Below are positions 27,534 through 35,599 of a DNA stretch of 64,000 nt, piece by piece (within the stretch, counting starts at the first letter, position 1; each line of letters opens with the position of its first letter). The position numbers and the translations under genes are program-made. The notes under the pieces are model-generated. The model made no database searches. It was not told where the DNA came from and was given only the letters and a program-made list of their open reading frames with translations. Source of the DNA: an uncultured Collinsella sp. (GTDB lineage Bacteria > Actinomycetota > Coriobacteriia > Coriobacteriales > Coriobacteriaceae); NCBI GenBank assembly GCA_902489775.1, contig CABUBH010000005.1, positions 6,822-70,821 of the forward strand. The letters run 5' to 3'.

Positions 27534-28304
27534 CTACTTCTTCTTGTGCGGACGCGGCTTCTTCTCACGGCGCGTGACCTCGACCTGCAGCGGGGCGTTC
27601 TTAAGACGCTCCTCCTCATCGGCCTTGGCCTTGTCGATAACCTTCTGCGTCACGAAGATCTGCTGGATAACCTGCCAAGCAGAAGATACATCGTAATAGA
27701 GCAGGACGCCGACGGGCAGGCTCCAGCCCATCCAGAGCATCATGACGGTCATAACAACGGCCATCATGCGCATGCTCTGGGCCTGCTGACCAGTCTGATT
27801 ACGAGACATATACAGCTGCGGAATCAGGGTCAGGACGGCAAACAGGATCAGGCAGACCAGCGCAGGCAGTGCAACCATAAAGCCATCGGCAAAGGAAGCG
27901 CTCGGCGTCGTGGTCAGGTCGGGCAGAATGTTGAAGAACGAGAACGTGCCCTCGTCAAAGTACTGCGGCAGATTGCGCAGCAACGTGAACAGGGCGAACA
28001 GGATAGGCATCTGGATCAGCAGCGGCAGACAACCAGCCATGGGGTTGAACTTGTTCTCGCTGTAGAACTTCTGCATCTCCTCGGCCTGACGCTGGGGATC
28101 GTCTGCATAGCGCTCCTGGATCTCGAGCATCTTGGGCTGCAGCACCTGCATGCGGGCCGTCGACTTGGTCGACTTGAGCATAAGCGGCGTCAGCAGCAGA
28201 CGGATAATGACCACCAGGATGATGATGGACAGGCCCCAGTCGACCGCAAAGGTCTGGATGAGCTTGAGCAGCTCAAAAAGGATGTTAACGATCCAATCCC
28301 ACAT
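27534..28304 (-). CDS. yidC: membrane protein insertase YidC/Oxa1
   Basis: The 256-residue polytopic protein has the Oxa1 core: IIILVVIIRLLLTPLMLK with the intramembrane Arg, QPKMLEIQERYADDP coiled segment, MAGCLPLLIQMPILFALF and a basic tail REKKPRPHKKK. It is the short Gram-positive form without the large periplasmic domain, and it has no lipobox Cys. It inserts membrane proteins with or without SecYEG. GGAGG precedes the start. Confidence 0.95.
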   Translation of the reverse strand: MWDWIVNILFELLKLIQTFAVDWGLSIIILVVIIRLLLTPLMLKSTKSTARMQVLQPKMLEIQERYADDPQRQAEEMQKFYSENKFNPMAGCLPLLIQMPILFALFTLLRNLPQYFDEGTFSFFNILPDLTTTPSASFADGFMVALPALVCLILFAVLTLIPQLYMSRNQTGQQAQSMRMMAVVMTVMMLWMGWSLPVGVLLYYDVSSAWQVIQQIFVTQKVIDKAKADEEERLKNAPLQVEVTRREKKPRPHKKK

Positions 28305-28333
28305 GTAAGTTTTCCTCCGATAGCGAGTGCCCG

Positions 28334-28558
28334 CTAGGGCACAGGGTCATAACCGCCGACGTGCAGGGGATTGCAGCGAGCGATGCGCCTCACGGCAAGC
28401 CAGCAGCCTCTCAAAACACCGTATTTCTCAATCGCCTGAACGGCGTATTGCGAACACGTTGGATAATAAATGCAGGCGTCAGGCAATAAGGGCGAAATAA
28501 CCTGTTGATATATGCGAATAGGAGCGATGGCAACACGCCGCAAGACGTGATTGCTCAT
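28334..28558 (-). CDS. yidD: membrane protein insertion efficiency factor YidD
   Basis: The 74-residue protein carries the family core CIYYPTCSQYAVQAIEKYG and NPLHVGGYDPVP. Its start overlaps the rnpA stop (ATGA at 28555-28558), and yidC follows. Confidence 0.95.
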   Translation of the reverse strand: MSNHVLRRVAIAPIRIYQQVISPLLPDACIYYPTCSQYAVQAIEKYGVLRGCWLAVRRIARCNPLHVGGYDPVP

Positions 28559-28893
28559 CGCTCCTCCCCGGCAACGCCGGCGCGTTTCATAAGCGAACGC
28601 AACGCCTTGTCCATCTCCTGCGGCGAGGAAACCCTCGTCTTGGGAGTTGCGAACAAGATGATGTCATAACCCGCAACGGGAAATCCGCAGCTGCGGGCGG
28701 CCTCGCGCATCACACGCTTAGAACGGTTGCGCACGACCGCACAACCGAGCCGTTTAGCACCAACGAAGGCGACCCTTCCGGAGTCGCCTTCGCCAACCGA
28801 TTCACATATGGTCATTCGAATCAGAGGATGATTGAAACGACGCCCCTGACTGAACACATGCTCGAAATCTTGCCGAGACTTAATAGTCTTCAT
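28555..28893 (-). CDS. rnpA: ribonuclease P protein component
   Basis: The 112-residue protein contains GAKRLGCAVVRNRSKRVMRE, the RNR motif of the RNase P protein, and starts with KTIKSRQDFEHVFSQGRRF. It works with the RnpB RNA (not in this window) to mature tRNA 5' ends. It lies 20 bp after rpmH and overlaps yidD. Confidence 0.95.
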   Translation of the reverse strand: MKTIKSRQDFEHVFSQGRRFNHPLIRMTICESVGEGDSGRVAFVGAKRLGCAVVRNRSKRVMREAARSCGFPVAGYDIILFATPKTRVSSPQEMDKALRSLMKRAGVAGEER

Positions 28894-28913
28894 GCGAGAT
28901 GTGTGTATCGCTG

Positions 28914-29048
28914 CTAGACAGTGAGACGCTTGCGGCCCTTGGCGCGACGACGGGCGAGCACGGCACGACCACCCTTAGTGGCCATACGGGCACGGAAGCC
29001 ATGGGTCTTGGCACGCTTACGCTTATTAGGCTGATACGTACGCTTCAT
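28914..29048 (-). CDS. rpmH: 50S ribosomal protein L34
   Basis: The 44-residue basic protein MKRTYQPNKRKRAKTHGFRA... is a canonical L34. I chose the ATG at 29048, the normal L34 start; AGGAGG lies about nine bases upstream. It heads the rpmH-rnpA-yidD-yidC-jag transcript. Confidence 0.97.
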   Translation of the reverse strand: MKRTYQPNKRKRAKTHGFRARMATKGGRAVLARRRAKGRKRLTV

Positions 29049-29393
29049 CTTAAGTTCCTCCTGCTGCATTTCGAGTGTCCGCGGGGACGCGGACGCAGAT
29101 ATAGACACGTGAGCTTGAAGATTGTAGGGAAATCAATGTTCAAATGTCAAGAAATCAAAGGTAAAAGGTTGCGCAGTTCACACGGTTCCCCCATAAGCCG
29201 AGCTCGATTTAGCGGTACATGGCAATTTTTCACGATATTTCATCGAGTTTTCAACAGGTCATGTTGGCAATGTTGAGAACTTTTCGTCCGTTTTCCAAAG
29301 TTTTCAACAGGTTTTGAAAAGTTGTCGAAAGATGAGAAACATTGCACGGTGAGCTACTATTTGTTCGAAACCTTTTGAAAGATTGCGAGCGGC
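29049..29393. other. origin-proximal intergenic region with DnaA-box-like repeats
   Basis: The 345 bp between rpmH and the HATPase gene hold TTTTCAACA at 29248-29256 and 29301-29309 (plus), TTCTCAACA at 29271-29279 (minus) and TTTTCAAAA at 29312-29320 (minus). The two plus-strand copies sit in the longer common context AGTTTTCAACAGGT. A second motif, TTGTCGAAA, occurs at about 29322 and again after dnaA at about 32513. The promoter of rpmH (minus) and of the HATPase-dnaA transcript (plus) must also lie here. This is the first half of a likely bipartite oriC. Confidence 0.65.
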
Positions 29394-30746
29394 ATGTCTG
29401 ACGACTTTTACACCATGGTCGATTCCGGAGACCCGGCACCCGACAACGAGCACATCACCGGCGTGCGCGAAGAGCGTGAGGAAGGCGAGCAGACGACCAC
29501 GCAGGCGCCAAAAGCCATGTACGCCGCGCGCATCGCCGTCTATGATGACATGCTGTCGACACCGCGTGTGATCGTCATTGATCCGCAAGATGTCCGCACG
29601 TATTTGGAAGAGACGACCAACACCGTCTACCAGTGCATGAAAGAACAAGGTGGCCATATCTCGCTCATGGTCATCCGCGAGATTGTCGAAAACTTTATCC
29701 ACGCGCACTTTGCCGAGCCCATCATCTCGATTCTGGACGGCGGAGACACCATCCGCTTTGCTGATCAAGGACCCGGCATCGACGACAAGGAGCGCGCTTT
29801 CGACTTTGGCGTTACCAGCGCAAACAGCAAGATGAAGCGCTATATCCGTGGAACCGGAGCAGGGTTTCCCATGGTGCAGGAGTATTTGGAAAACGCCGGC
29901 GGGGCCGTGTCCATCGAGGACAACATGGGCAACGGCACCGTGGTTACGGTAAGCCTGGACCCTAAACGCGTGCAGGAAATAGAGCGTGCCGGCGGACGCG
30001 GTGCTGCCGTGCGGCCCGAGACGGAGCAGCCCACATATCCCCTGCCGGGAGCTTTTGCGCAGCAGCCCATGGCAACGCAGCAGATGCAGCCCCCCGTGGG
30101 ACAGATGCAGCAGCCCGGAATGCTTCCTACACAAGAGCCCCAGGCGGCATCGATGTCGATGCCGCCAAACGCGCCAGGGGCCATGCCGCTGGCGGATCAG
30201 GATGCAGCAGCAATGCAGCAGGCGACGGGGGCACCGGGTGGCCAGCAAATGGGATATCAGCCGTACCAACAGGGATATCCATATCAGCAGATGCCGCCAC
30301 TGGGGTATGGCCAGCAGTATCCGCAACAGTACCCGCAGGGATACCAGCAGCCGTACCAGCAGATGCCCCAGCAACAGTACAACCCCTGGGCACAGCAGGC
30401 ACCGGCGCAGCCTTACCAACAGTGGCCGCAAAGTTTTCAACAGCAGATGCCACCCATGCAGAGTTCTCAACAACCAGCAGCTCAAATGATGTATCCTAAT
30501 GCGGCAAATCAGTATGCACAGCCACAGCCGGACGTGTTCGTAAGCGATCGCGGCAACGCCGCGCTGGGCTATCTGGCGCAAAATCAGGCGTGCGGTGCAA
30601 CCGATCTGGCGAGGACGTTTGGAAACTCGGCCCCCACTTGGTCACGCACGCTCAATGACTTGGCGCAGGCTGGCTTGGTCATCAAGCATGGCCAGAAATA
30701 CCATCTGACCGAACTCGGCGCCGCTCGCGTGCGAGCTCAGAGCTAA
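29394..30746 (+). CDS. HATPase (GHKL) - Pro/Gln/Tyr-rich linker - winged-helix protein, next to dnaA
   Basis: The 450-residue protein has three parts. Residues about 85-190 form a GHKL ATPase domain: N box REIVENFIHA (Glu96/Asn100), G1 box DQGPGI (124-129) and G2 box GTGAGFPM (153-160). Residues about 212-380 are an extremely Pro/Gln/Met/Tyr-rich stretch with repeated QQYPQGYQQPYQQMPQQQ-type units, presumably disordered. Residues about 381-450 look like a winged helix (GYLAQNQACGATDLARTFGN, TLNDLAQAGLVIKHGQKYHLTELG). It lies 15 bp before dnaA and 345 bp after rpmH, inside the origin region, so it is probably cotranscribed with dnaA. I do not recognise a named family with this architecture; a regulator of replication initiation is inference. 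The ribosome site before the ATG at 29394 is weak. Confidence 0.78.
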   Translation: MSDDFYTMVDSGDPAPDNEHITGVREEREEGEQTTTQAPKAMYAARIAVYDDMLSTPRVIVIDPQDVRTYLEETTNTVYQCMKEQGGHISLMVIREIVENFIHAHFAEPIISILDGGDTIRFADQGPGIDDKERAFDFGVTSANSKMKRYIRGTGAGFPMVQEYLENAGGAVSIEDNMGNGTVVTVSLDPKRVQEIERAGGRGAAVRPETEQPTYPLPGAFAQQPMATQQMQPPVGQMQQPGMLPTQEPQAASMSMPPNAPGAMPLADQDAAAMQQATGAPGGQQMGYQPYQQGYPYQQMPPLGYGQQYPQQYPQGYQQPYQQMPQQQYNPWAQQAPAQPYQQWPQSFQQQMPPMQSSQQPAAQMMYPNAANQYAQPQPDVFVSDRGNAALGYLAQNQACGATDLARTFGNSAPTWSRTLNDLAQAGLVIKHGQKYHLTELGAARVRAQS

Positions 30747-30761
30747 AGAACGGGAGAGACA

Positions 30762-32486
30762 GTGGACGAGGAAGCAAGCATCATCCTGGGGGATGCCATC
30801 GCCTTTTGCCAGCGCGACGGCCAAGATGCACGCCTCATCAACATGCTGGGGCAATCGCGCGCCATAAGCCTGACCGAAGATACGCTCACGATCGAGGCGC
30901 CCTCGCGCTTTGCCATCGCGCAGCTCAAAAAGCATCAGCCGACTATTGAGGCCTATCTGGAAGAAATCGCCTTTGCACCGATTGCGCTCGACATCGTGGC
31001 ACCGCAAGGCGCCGCGACGGAATCCGCTGCCGCGACGGCGCCCGCCACGGCTCCCGCTGCTTCCCCGGCGGTGCCGGCCTCCACAGGCGACGCGCCGACA
31101 ATCGAGCACCAGCACGGTGATGTTTCCCGTGAAACCATGGCACCATTGCCGACCGCGGCGGCGACGTCAACGAACGCACCCGTCACGCACATGCCCATCG
31201 CTCACGACGCAGCGGCGGGCGCTGATTCGGGCATTGCAATCAAGAACACGCTCTCGGCCGATGATTTTCGTCGCATGATGAACCAGATGAAGGGTGGAGC
31301 GCCGACTAAATCCACGCAAGCTGCGACCCCCGCTTCACCCATGCCAGCACCAACCGTGCCGGCCGAGCAGAATACGGATGGAGCCCCACTCGCCGCGAAC
31401 TCAAAATTTACCTTTGAGAACTTTGTCTACGGCCCCGAGAACAGCCATGCCTATCGCTCGGCACTCAAGTTTGCCGCCCTCGCGGACGAGCGCGGCACGT
31501 GCACATCACTGTTCATCTACGGCAAATCGGGCCTGGGCAAGACCCACCTGTTGCTCGCTATCAAAAACGAGCTCGCCGAGAAGTCGCCCGAGATCAAGGT
31601 CAAGTATGCCAACTCCCAGGCATATCTGGACGACCTGATGACCGAGTTCGACCGCCAAAAGAAGAGCAACGCCCCCATCATGCAGGCGTACCACGGCGTG
31701 GACGTGCTCATCATCGATGACATCCAAAACATCATCGGCAAGCGCGCGAGCGTGGACTACTTTTTCCAGCTCATGGACGAGTTCATCCGCAACAACAAGA
31801 AGGTCGTCATCGCGGCAGACCGCGCCCCCAAGGACCTGAGCATGGACGAGCGTCTGACCAGCCGCTTCAACGCCGGCATGCTCTGCCTGGTCGCAGAGCC
31901 CAGCTACGAGATGAAATACAAGATCTTGCAGCGCTATTACGAGAACACCATCGTCGCCGCTCCCGAGGCAGGCGACGACTCACTGCTGGCGGCCTACGGG
32001 GGCGACGGCGGGCACCTGACCGACGAGCACTTTAAACACATGGCCGAGGTCTCGGGCACCAACATCCGCGAACTCGAGAGCTTTTGCGAGCGCTGCGCCG
32101 GCGAGGCGGGCGACCGCGAGCGCGAGGGCGGGGAACTCACCTTTGACGATATCGACGCCATCGCCAACCAGTACTTCGACACATCGGCCAAAAAGATCAA
32201 CGTCCAGACGGTTCAGTCCGTCATCGAAGAGCAGTACGGCGTGACGCACGAGGAGCTCATCGGCCCGCGTCGCAACGCCAATATCGCCAAAGCACGCCAT
32301 ATCGCTATCTACCTGGCCATCGAGATGTGCGAGATGACGACCACGGCGGTGGGCGCCGAATTTGGCAACCGCAACCACTCGACCGTCAGCACGAGCTACA
32401 AAAAGGTCCAGAAGATGATCCAGGAAGACCGCACCGTCACCGAAGACCTCAAATCGCTGCGCGATAAAATTACACTGCGTTCGTAG
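30762..32486 (+). CDS. dnaA: chromosomal replication initiator protein DnaA (divergent)
   Basis: The product is 574 residues. Domain I is about 1-80, an Ala/Pro/Thr-rich domain II about 81-213, the AAA+ domain starts at FTFENFVYGPENSHAY and has Walker A GKSGLGKTH (254-262) and Walker B VLIIDDIQN, and domain IV ends with FGNRNHSTVSTSYKKVQ (534-550). The usual DnaA signature there is GGRDHSTV; here the Gly and Asp, residues that lie on the DNA-contact surface, are both Asn. Walker A is also unusual (GKSGLGKT instead of GGVGLGKT). The start is the GTG at 30762 with GGGAGA upstream. dnaN follows after a 238-bp origin segment. Confidence 0.93.
   Translation: MDEEASIILGDAIAFCQRDGQDARLINMLGQSRAISLTEDTLTIEAPSRFAIAQLKKHQPTIEAYLEEIAFAPIALDIVAPQGAATESAAATAPATAPAASPAVPASTGDAPTIEHQHGDVSRETMAPLPTAAATSTNAPVTHMPIAHDAAAGADSGIAIKNTLSADDFRRMMNQMKGGAPTKSTQAATPASPMPAPTVPAEQNTDGAPLAANSKFTFENFVYGPENSHAYRSALKFAALADERGTCTSLFIYGKSGLGKTHLLLAIKNELAEKSPEIKVKYANSQAYLDDLMTEFDRQKKSNAPIMQAYHGVDVLIIDDIQNIIGKRASVDYFFQLMDEFIRNNKKVVIAADRAPKDLSMDERLTSRFNAGMLCLVAEPSYEMKYKILQRYYENTIVAAPEAGDDSLLAAYGGDGGHLTDEHFKHMAEVSGTNIRELESFCERCAGEAGDREREGGELTFDDIDAIANQYFDTSAKKINVQTVQSVIEEQYGVTHEELIGPRRNANIAKARHIAIYLAIEMCEMTTTAVGAEFGNRNHSTVSTSYKKVQKMIQEDRTVTEDLKSLRDKITLRS
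31121..31136. other. parS-like palindrome inside dnaA
   Basis: TGTTTCCCGTGAAACC differs from the parS consensus at two positions. It falls in the part of dnaA encoding the variable domain II, about 5 kb from the perfect sites. Confidence 0.4.
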
Positions 32487-32724
32487 GGAAATAGAGACAC
32501 CTGTTGAAAACTTGTCGAAACCATGGGCATAAGGTGTCTAAAACCCAACCCGCGGTGGTGAAAAGTTTTGCGCAGGTTTTGAACGTGGAAAACCACCCCC
32601 GTTGCACACAGGTTGCTGTCGATTCTCTTTCTGGGTCTGACCTGCGTCTTTGGGAGTAATCAACAGTTTCGTCAGTACTATTACTATTATTAAGATATTT
32701 ATATCTATAGAAAGGTATTAAAAG
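32487..32724. other. second origin region (DnaA-box, DnaA-trio-like triplets, AT-rich unwinding segment)
   Basis: After dnaA, TTTTCAACA occurs on the minus strand at 32502-32510 and TAATCAACA on the plus strand at 32657-32665. Twelve bases later the minus strand reads TAA-TAA-TAG-TAA-TAG (32692 down to 32678), five triplets fitting the DnaA-trio rule, inside the AT-rich segment 32671-32724. The order box, short spacer, trio matches the basal unwinding region of Bacillus oriC. dnaN starts directly after it. Confidence 0.65.
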
Positions 32725-33828
32725 ATGAAGTTCACCGTCAGCCAGAGCTCGCTTACACAAGCCATCGGCGTCGTTATGAAGGGTGTCGCTTCGGCATCCA
32801 CCCTCCCCATCCTGTCGGGCGTGCTCGTTAAGGCCCAAGACGGCATCTTGGAATTTCAGACCTCTAACTACACCATCTCGATCCGTCATCGCATCGCGGC
32901 GCATGTCGAAGAAGAGGGCGAGATGGTTATCCCCTGTAAGATGCTCTCCAATATCACCAAGACCCTCCCCGATGCCCCGGTCACCTTTGAGCTGTCCGAG
33001 CGCCAGGTGCTGATTGGTTGCGAGAAGAGCTCTTTCCGCCTGAACACGCTCGATGCCAATGACTTCCCCGAGTTTCCGGCCTATGCCATCGAGAGTGCCG
33101 TGGAGCTGCCGACCGATGTCTTGTCCGAAATGGTCGGCCGCGTGTGGCGCGTCACCTCGACCGACAAGGCTCGCCCCATCCTGGGCGGCGTGCACATGAA
33201 GGTCGAAAACAACACCGTACGCCTGGTGGCGACCGATTCCTTCCGCTTGGCCGTGTGCGATACGCAGGTCGAGACCTCGACCCTCGAGGGCTCCTTTGAG
33301 CTCAACGTTCCGGCCGACGCCTTTAACGACGCGCTAAACATCATGGCTAGCCAGGCGACCATCATGATCGGGGCTACCGACACCCAGGTCGTCTTCGAGG
33401 CCGGCAACACCACCTACGTGTCGCGCCGCATCGAGGGCGTGTACCCCAACTACAAGCAGCTCATCCCCGATTCGTGCGTGACGAGCGTCAAGATCGACGT
33501 CGCCGCCTTTAACGCCGCCCTCAAGCGCGTGGCCGTTATCGCGAGCGCCAACCCCGCCGTCAAGTTCGAGATCGATGTCGAGAACGGGCAGATGGGCCTG
33601 TCCTCCATTTCCAATGACCAGGACCTTGCGCAGGAGACGATCGATGTCGAGGCCGAGGGCGAGTCAGGTACCATCGCCTTCAACTACCACTACATCTTCG
33701 GCTGCCTCAATGCCCTGTCCAAGGAGAAGGAGATCACGCTGGAGCTCAAGAGCTACTCGCAGGCGGGCATCTTCAAGTCCTACGACAAGATCAACTACCT
33801 GTACCTGGTCATGCCGGTCCGCATCTAG
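32725..33828 (+). CDS. dnaN: DNA polymerase III subunit beta (sliding clamp)
   Basis: The 367-residue protein MKFTVSQSSLTQAIGVVMKG.. has three clamp-fold repeats, LPILSGVLVKAQDG near the N-terminus and the C-terminal YLVMPVRI. The start ATG has AAAGG about eight bases upstream. It lies between the origin and recF, the classical order. Confidence 0.97.
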   Translation: MKFTVSQSSLTQAIGVVMKGVASASTLPILSGVLVKAQDGILEFQTSNYTISIRHRIAAHVEEEGEMVIPCKMLSNITKTLPDAPVTFELSERQVLIGCEKSSFRLNTLDANDFPEFPAYAIESAVELPTDVLSEMVGRVWRVTSTDKARPILGGVHMKVENNTVRLVATDSFRLAVCDTQVETSTLEGSFELNVPADAFNDALNIMASQATIMIGATDTQVVFEAGNTTYVSRRIEGVYPNYKQLIPDSCVTSVKIDVAAFNAALKRVAVIASANPAVKFEIDVENGQMGLSSISNDQDLAQETIDVEAEGESGTIAFNYHYIFGCLNALSKEKEITLELKSYSQAGIFKSYDKINYLYLVMPVRI

Positions 33829-33837
33829 CGCTGCGCC

Positions 33838-34944
33838 ATGACCATGTTCGCCCGCGATCTTTCCGTCGCGCACTACCGCAGCTTCGATAGCTATCGCCTT
33901 GCCCTGGACGAGGGCGTGACGATACTTGCGGGACCCAACGCGGCGGGAAAGACCAATCTCATAGAGGCGCTGCAGCTGCTGACGAGCGGTTCCTCGTTTA
34001 GGCATCCGACCGCAGCCGAGCTCGTCCATGACGGCGTGGGCTCGTGCAAGGTCGAGCTGAGGCTCGAGGGCGACGGACGCGTGCTTGATATGGGATTGAG
34101 CGCGGAGGACGGTAAGCGCTCGTTTAGCCGCAACGGTAAGAGATGCTCTGCCGCCGGTGTGCGCGGGGTTCTGCCGAGCGTGCTGTTTTGCCCCGACCAT
34201 CTGGACATGGTTAAGCGAGGCGCCAGTGTGCGCCGCGCCGCCCTCGATGACTTTGGCATGCAGCTGAGTGCGCGTTATGCCGATCTTGCGAGCACCTATG
34301 GGCGCTGCGTGACCCAGCGTAACGCCCTGCTCAAGGAGACCTGGTGCTGTCGCGAGATGCTCGGCGCGTGGAACGATTCGATTGCCCGCGCGGGTTCGGC
34401 CCTGCTCGTGCACCGGTTGGCCCTACTCGACCGGCTGGCGGGCCATGTGCACACTGCCTACGGGCAAGTGGCGTCCGGCGAGGCTGCCAACGTGGCCTAT
34501 GCGTCCACGCTGGGGGATTTGCCCCAGGTCGAGGATCGCGAAGAGCTGAAGGGCTGGGCGTACGAGCGCATGCTGGCTGCCCTTGATGAGCACGCCGACG
34601 AGGAAATCCGCCGCGGCGTGACGTTGGTGGGACCGCATCGCGACGAGATTGAGTTTACCGTGGCGGGTCGCTCCGCCCGTTCATTTGCCAGCCAAGGACA
34701 GCAGCGTACATTGGTGCTGTCCTGGAAGGTGGCCGAGGTTGCCGTGGCTCGCGATGTCCTGGGCACCGCCCCACTGCTGCTTTTGGACGACGTGATGAGC
34801 GAGCTCGACGGCGAGCGTCGCGGCGCTTTCCTGCGGCTGATCGGCGATGATATCCAGACGGTCATAACCACGACCAACCTGGGGTACTTTACCGATGACC
34901 TGCTTGATCGAGCCAAGGTGGTGAGCATGGGTGAGACGTGCTAA
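33838..34944 (+). CDS. recF: DNA replication and repair protein RecF
   Basis: The 368-residue SMC-like ATPase has Walker A GPNAAGKTN (about residues 24-32), a signature SFASQGQQRTLVLSWK and Walker B LLLLDDVMSELD. It loads RecA with RecO/RecR at gaps. The canonical G of GxNGAGKT is Ala here. It starts 9 bp after dnaN; a second ATG at 33844 could be used. It overlaps the next gene by 14 bp. Confidence 0.95.
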   Translation: MTMFARDLSVAHYRSFDSYRLALDEGVTILAGPNAAGKTNLIEALQLLTSGSSFRHPTAAELVHDGVGSCKVELRLEGDGRVLDMGLSAEDGKRSFSRNGKRCSAAGVRGVLPSVLFCPDHLDMVKRGASVRRAALDDFGMQLSARYADLASTYGRCVTQRNALLKETWCCREMLGAWNDSIARAGSALLVHRLALLDRLAGHVHTAYGQVASGEAANVAYASTLGDLPQVEDREELKGWAYERMLAALDEHADEEIRRGVTLVGPHRDEIEFTVAGRSARSFASQGQQRTLVLSWKVAEVAVARDVLGTAPLLLLDDVMSELDGERRGAFLRLIGDDIQTVITTTNLGYFTDDLLDRAKVVSMGETC

Positions 34945-35494
34945 TTACGAGCGCGAGAGCGAAACGGTCGCCTTCAGCGGGTTTTTGAACGCAGAGCGCC
35001 AGCGCATCCTGGCGTCGGCGACCCCCGAGCGCCGTGCGCAGATGGAGGCCGCCGAGGAGTCGCGCACGGTCTATCGCGCATGGAACGCGGTGTGCTCGGG
35101 CACGCGCGAGGGACGGCATGTGACGGGACTGCGCTACCTGCCCGAGTCCAATGAGCTGCTGGTGTATCTCGACTCGCCCTCGTGGACGCAGGAAATGACG
35201 CTGTTGCGCGAGATCATCCGCGCGCGCATGGAGCGCGCCGGTGCGCATGTGGACGGCCTGGTGTTCAAAACCACCGCGCCCGGTCACACGCCGCCCGCCG
35301 CCAAGGAGCGCCTGCGCCCGTCGACGACCGAGCGACCGCCGGCCCCGCACGCCGACCTAAGTGAGGCCGAGCGTACCGAGATCGAGCGCCAAGTGGCGCC
35401 CATCGAAGACCAAAAACTGCGCGAGGCCCTCGAGAATGCCATGAGAGCCAGTGCCGAGTGGGCCAAGGGCGTGCAAAGCAAAAAAGAGCCTTAA
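34931..35494 (+). CDS. DUF721 protein, probable DciA helicase loader
   Basis: The 187-residue protein starts at a GTG overlapping the recF stop. Its central part (VYRAWNAVCSGTREGRHVTG, LLVYLDSPSWTQEMTLLREIIRARM) matches the DUF721 (DciA) domain, a KH-like fold; the rest is a charged, Pro-rich tail. DciA is the ancestral loader of the replicative helicase DnaB in bacteria lacking DnaC/DnaI. The position between recF and gyrB is the usual actinobacterial one, and dnaB is found at 50.8 kb without an associated loader gene. Confidence 0.85.
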   Translation: MRRANYERESETVAFSGFLNAERQRILASATPERRAQMEAAEESRTVYRAWNAVCSGTREGRHVTGLRYLPESNELLVYLDSPSWTQEMTLLREIIRARMERAGAHVDGLVFKTTAPGHTPPAAKERLRPSTTERPPAPHADLSEAERTEIERQVAPIEDQKLREALENAMRASAEWAKGVQSKKEP

Positions 35495-35520
35495 ATCGCA
35501 TCTGGTGGCCTTGTAGAGCC

Positions 35521-35551
35521 AAATACCCTCGTTCCCGAGGGTATTTTTTTA
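35521..35551 (+). terminator. terminator after the dnaA-DUF721 cluster
   Basis: ATACCCTCG and CGAGGGTAT pair around TTCC and are followed by seven T. gyrB starts 49 bp further on and so has its own promoter. Confidence 0.88.
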
Positions 35552-35599
35552 CGATAAACTAGTAAGGCTGTACACATTTTCTTGACTGAAGGAGGACGT

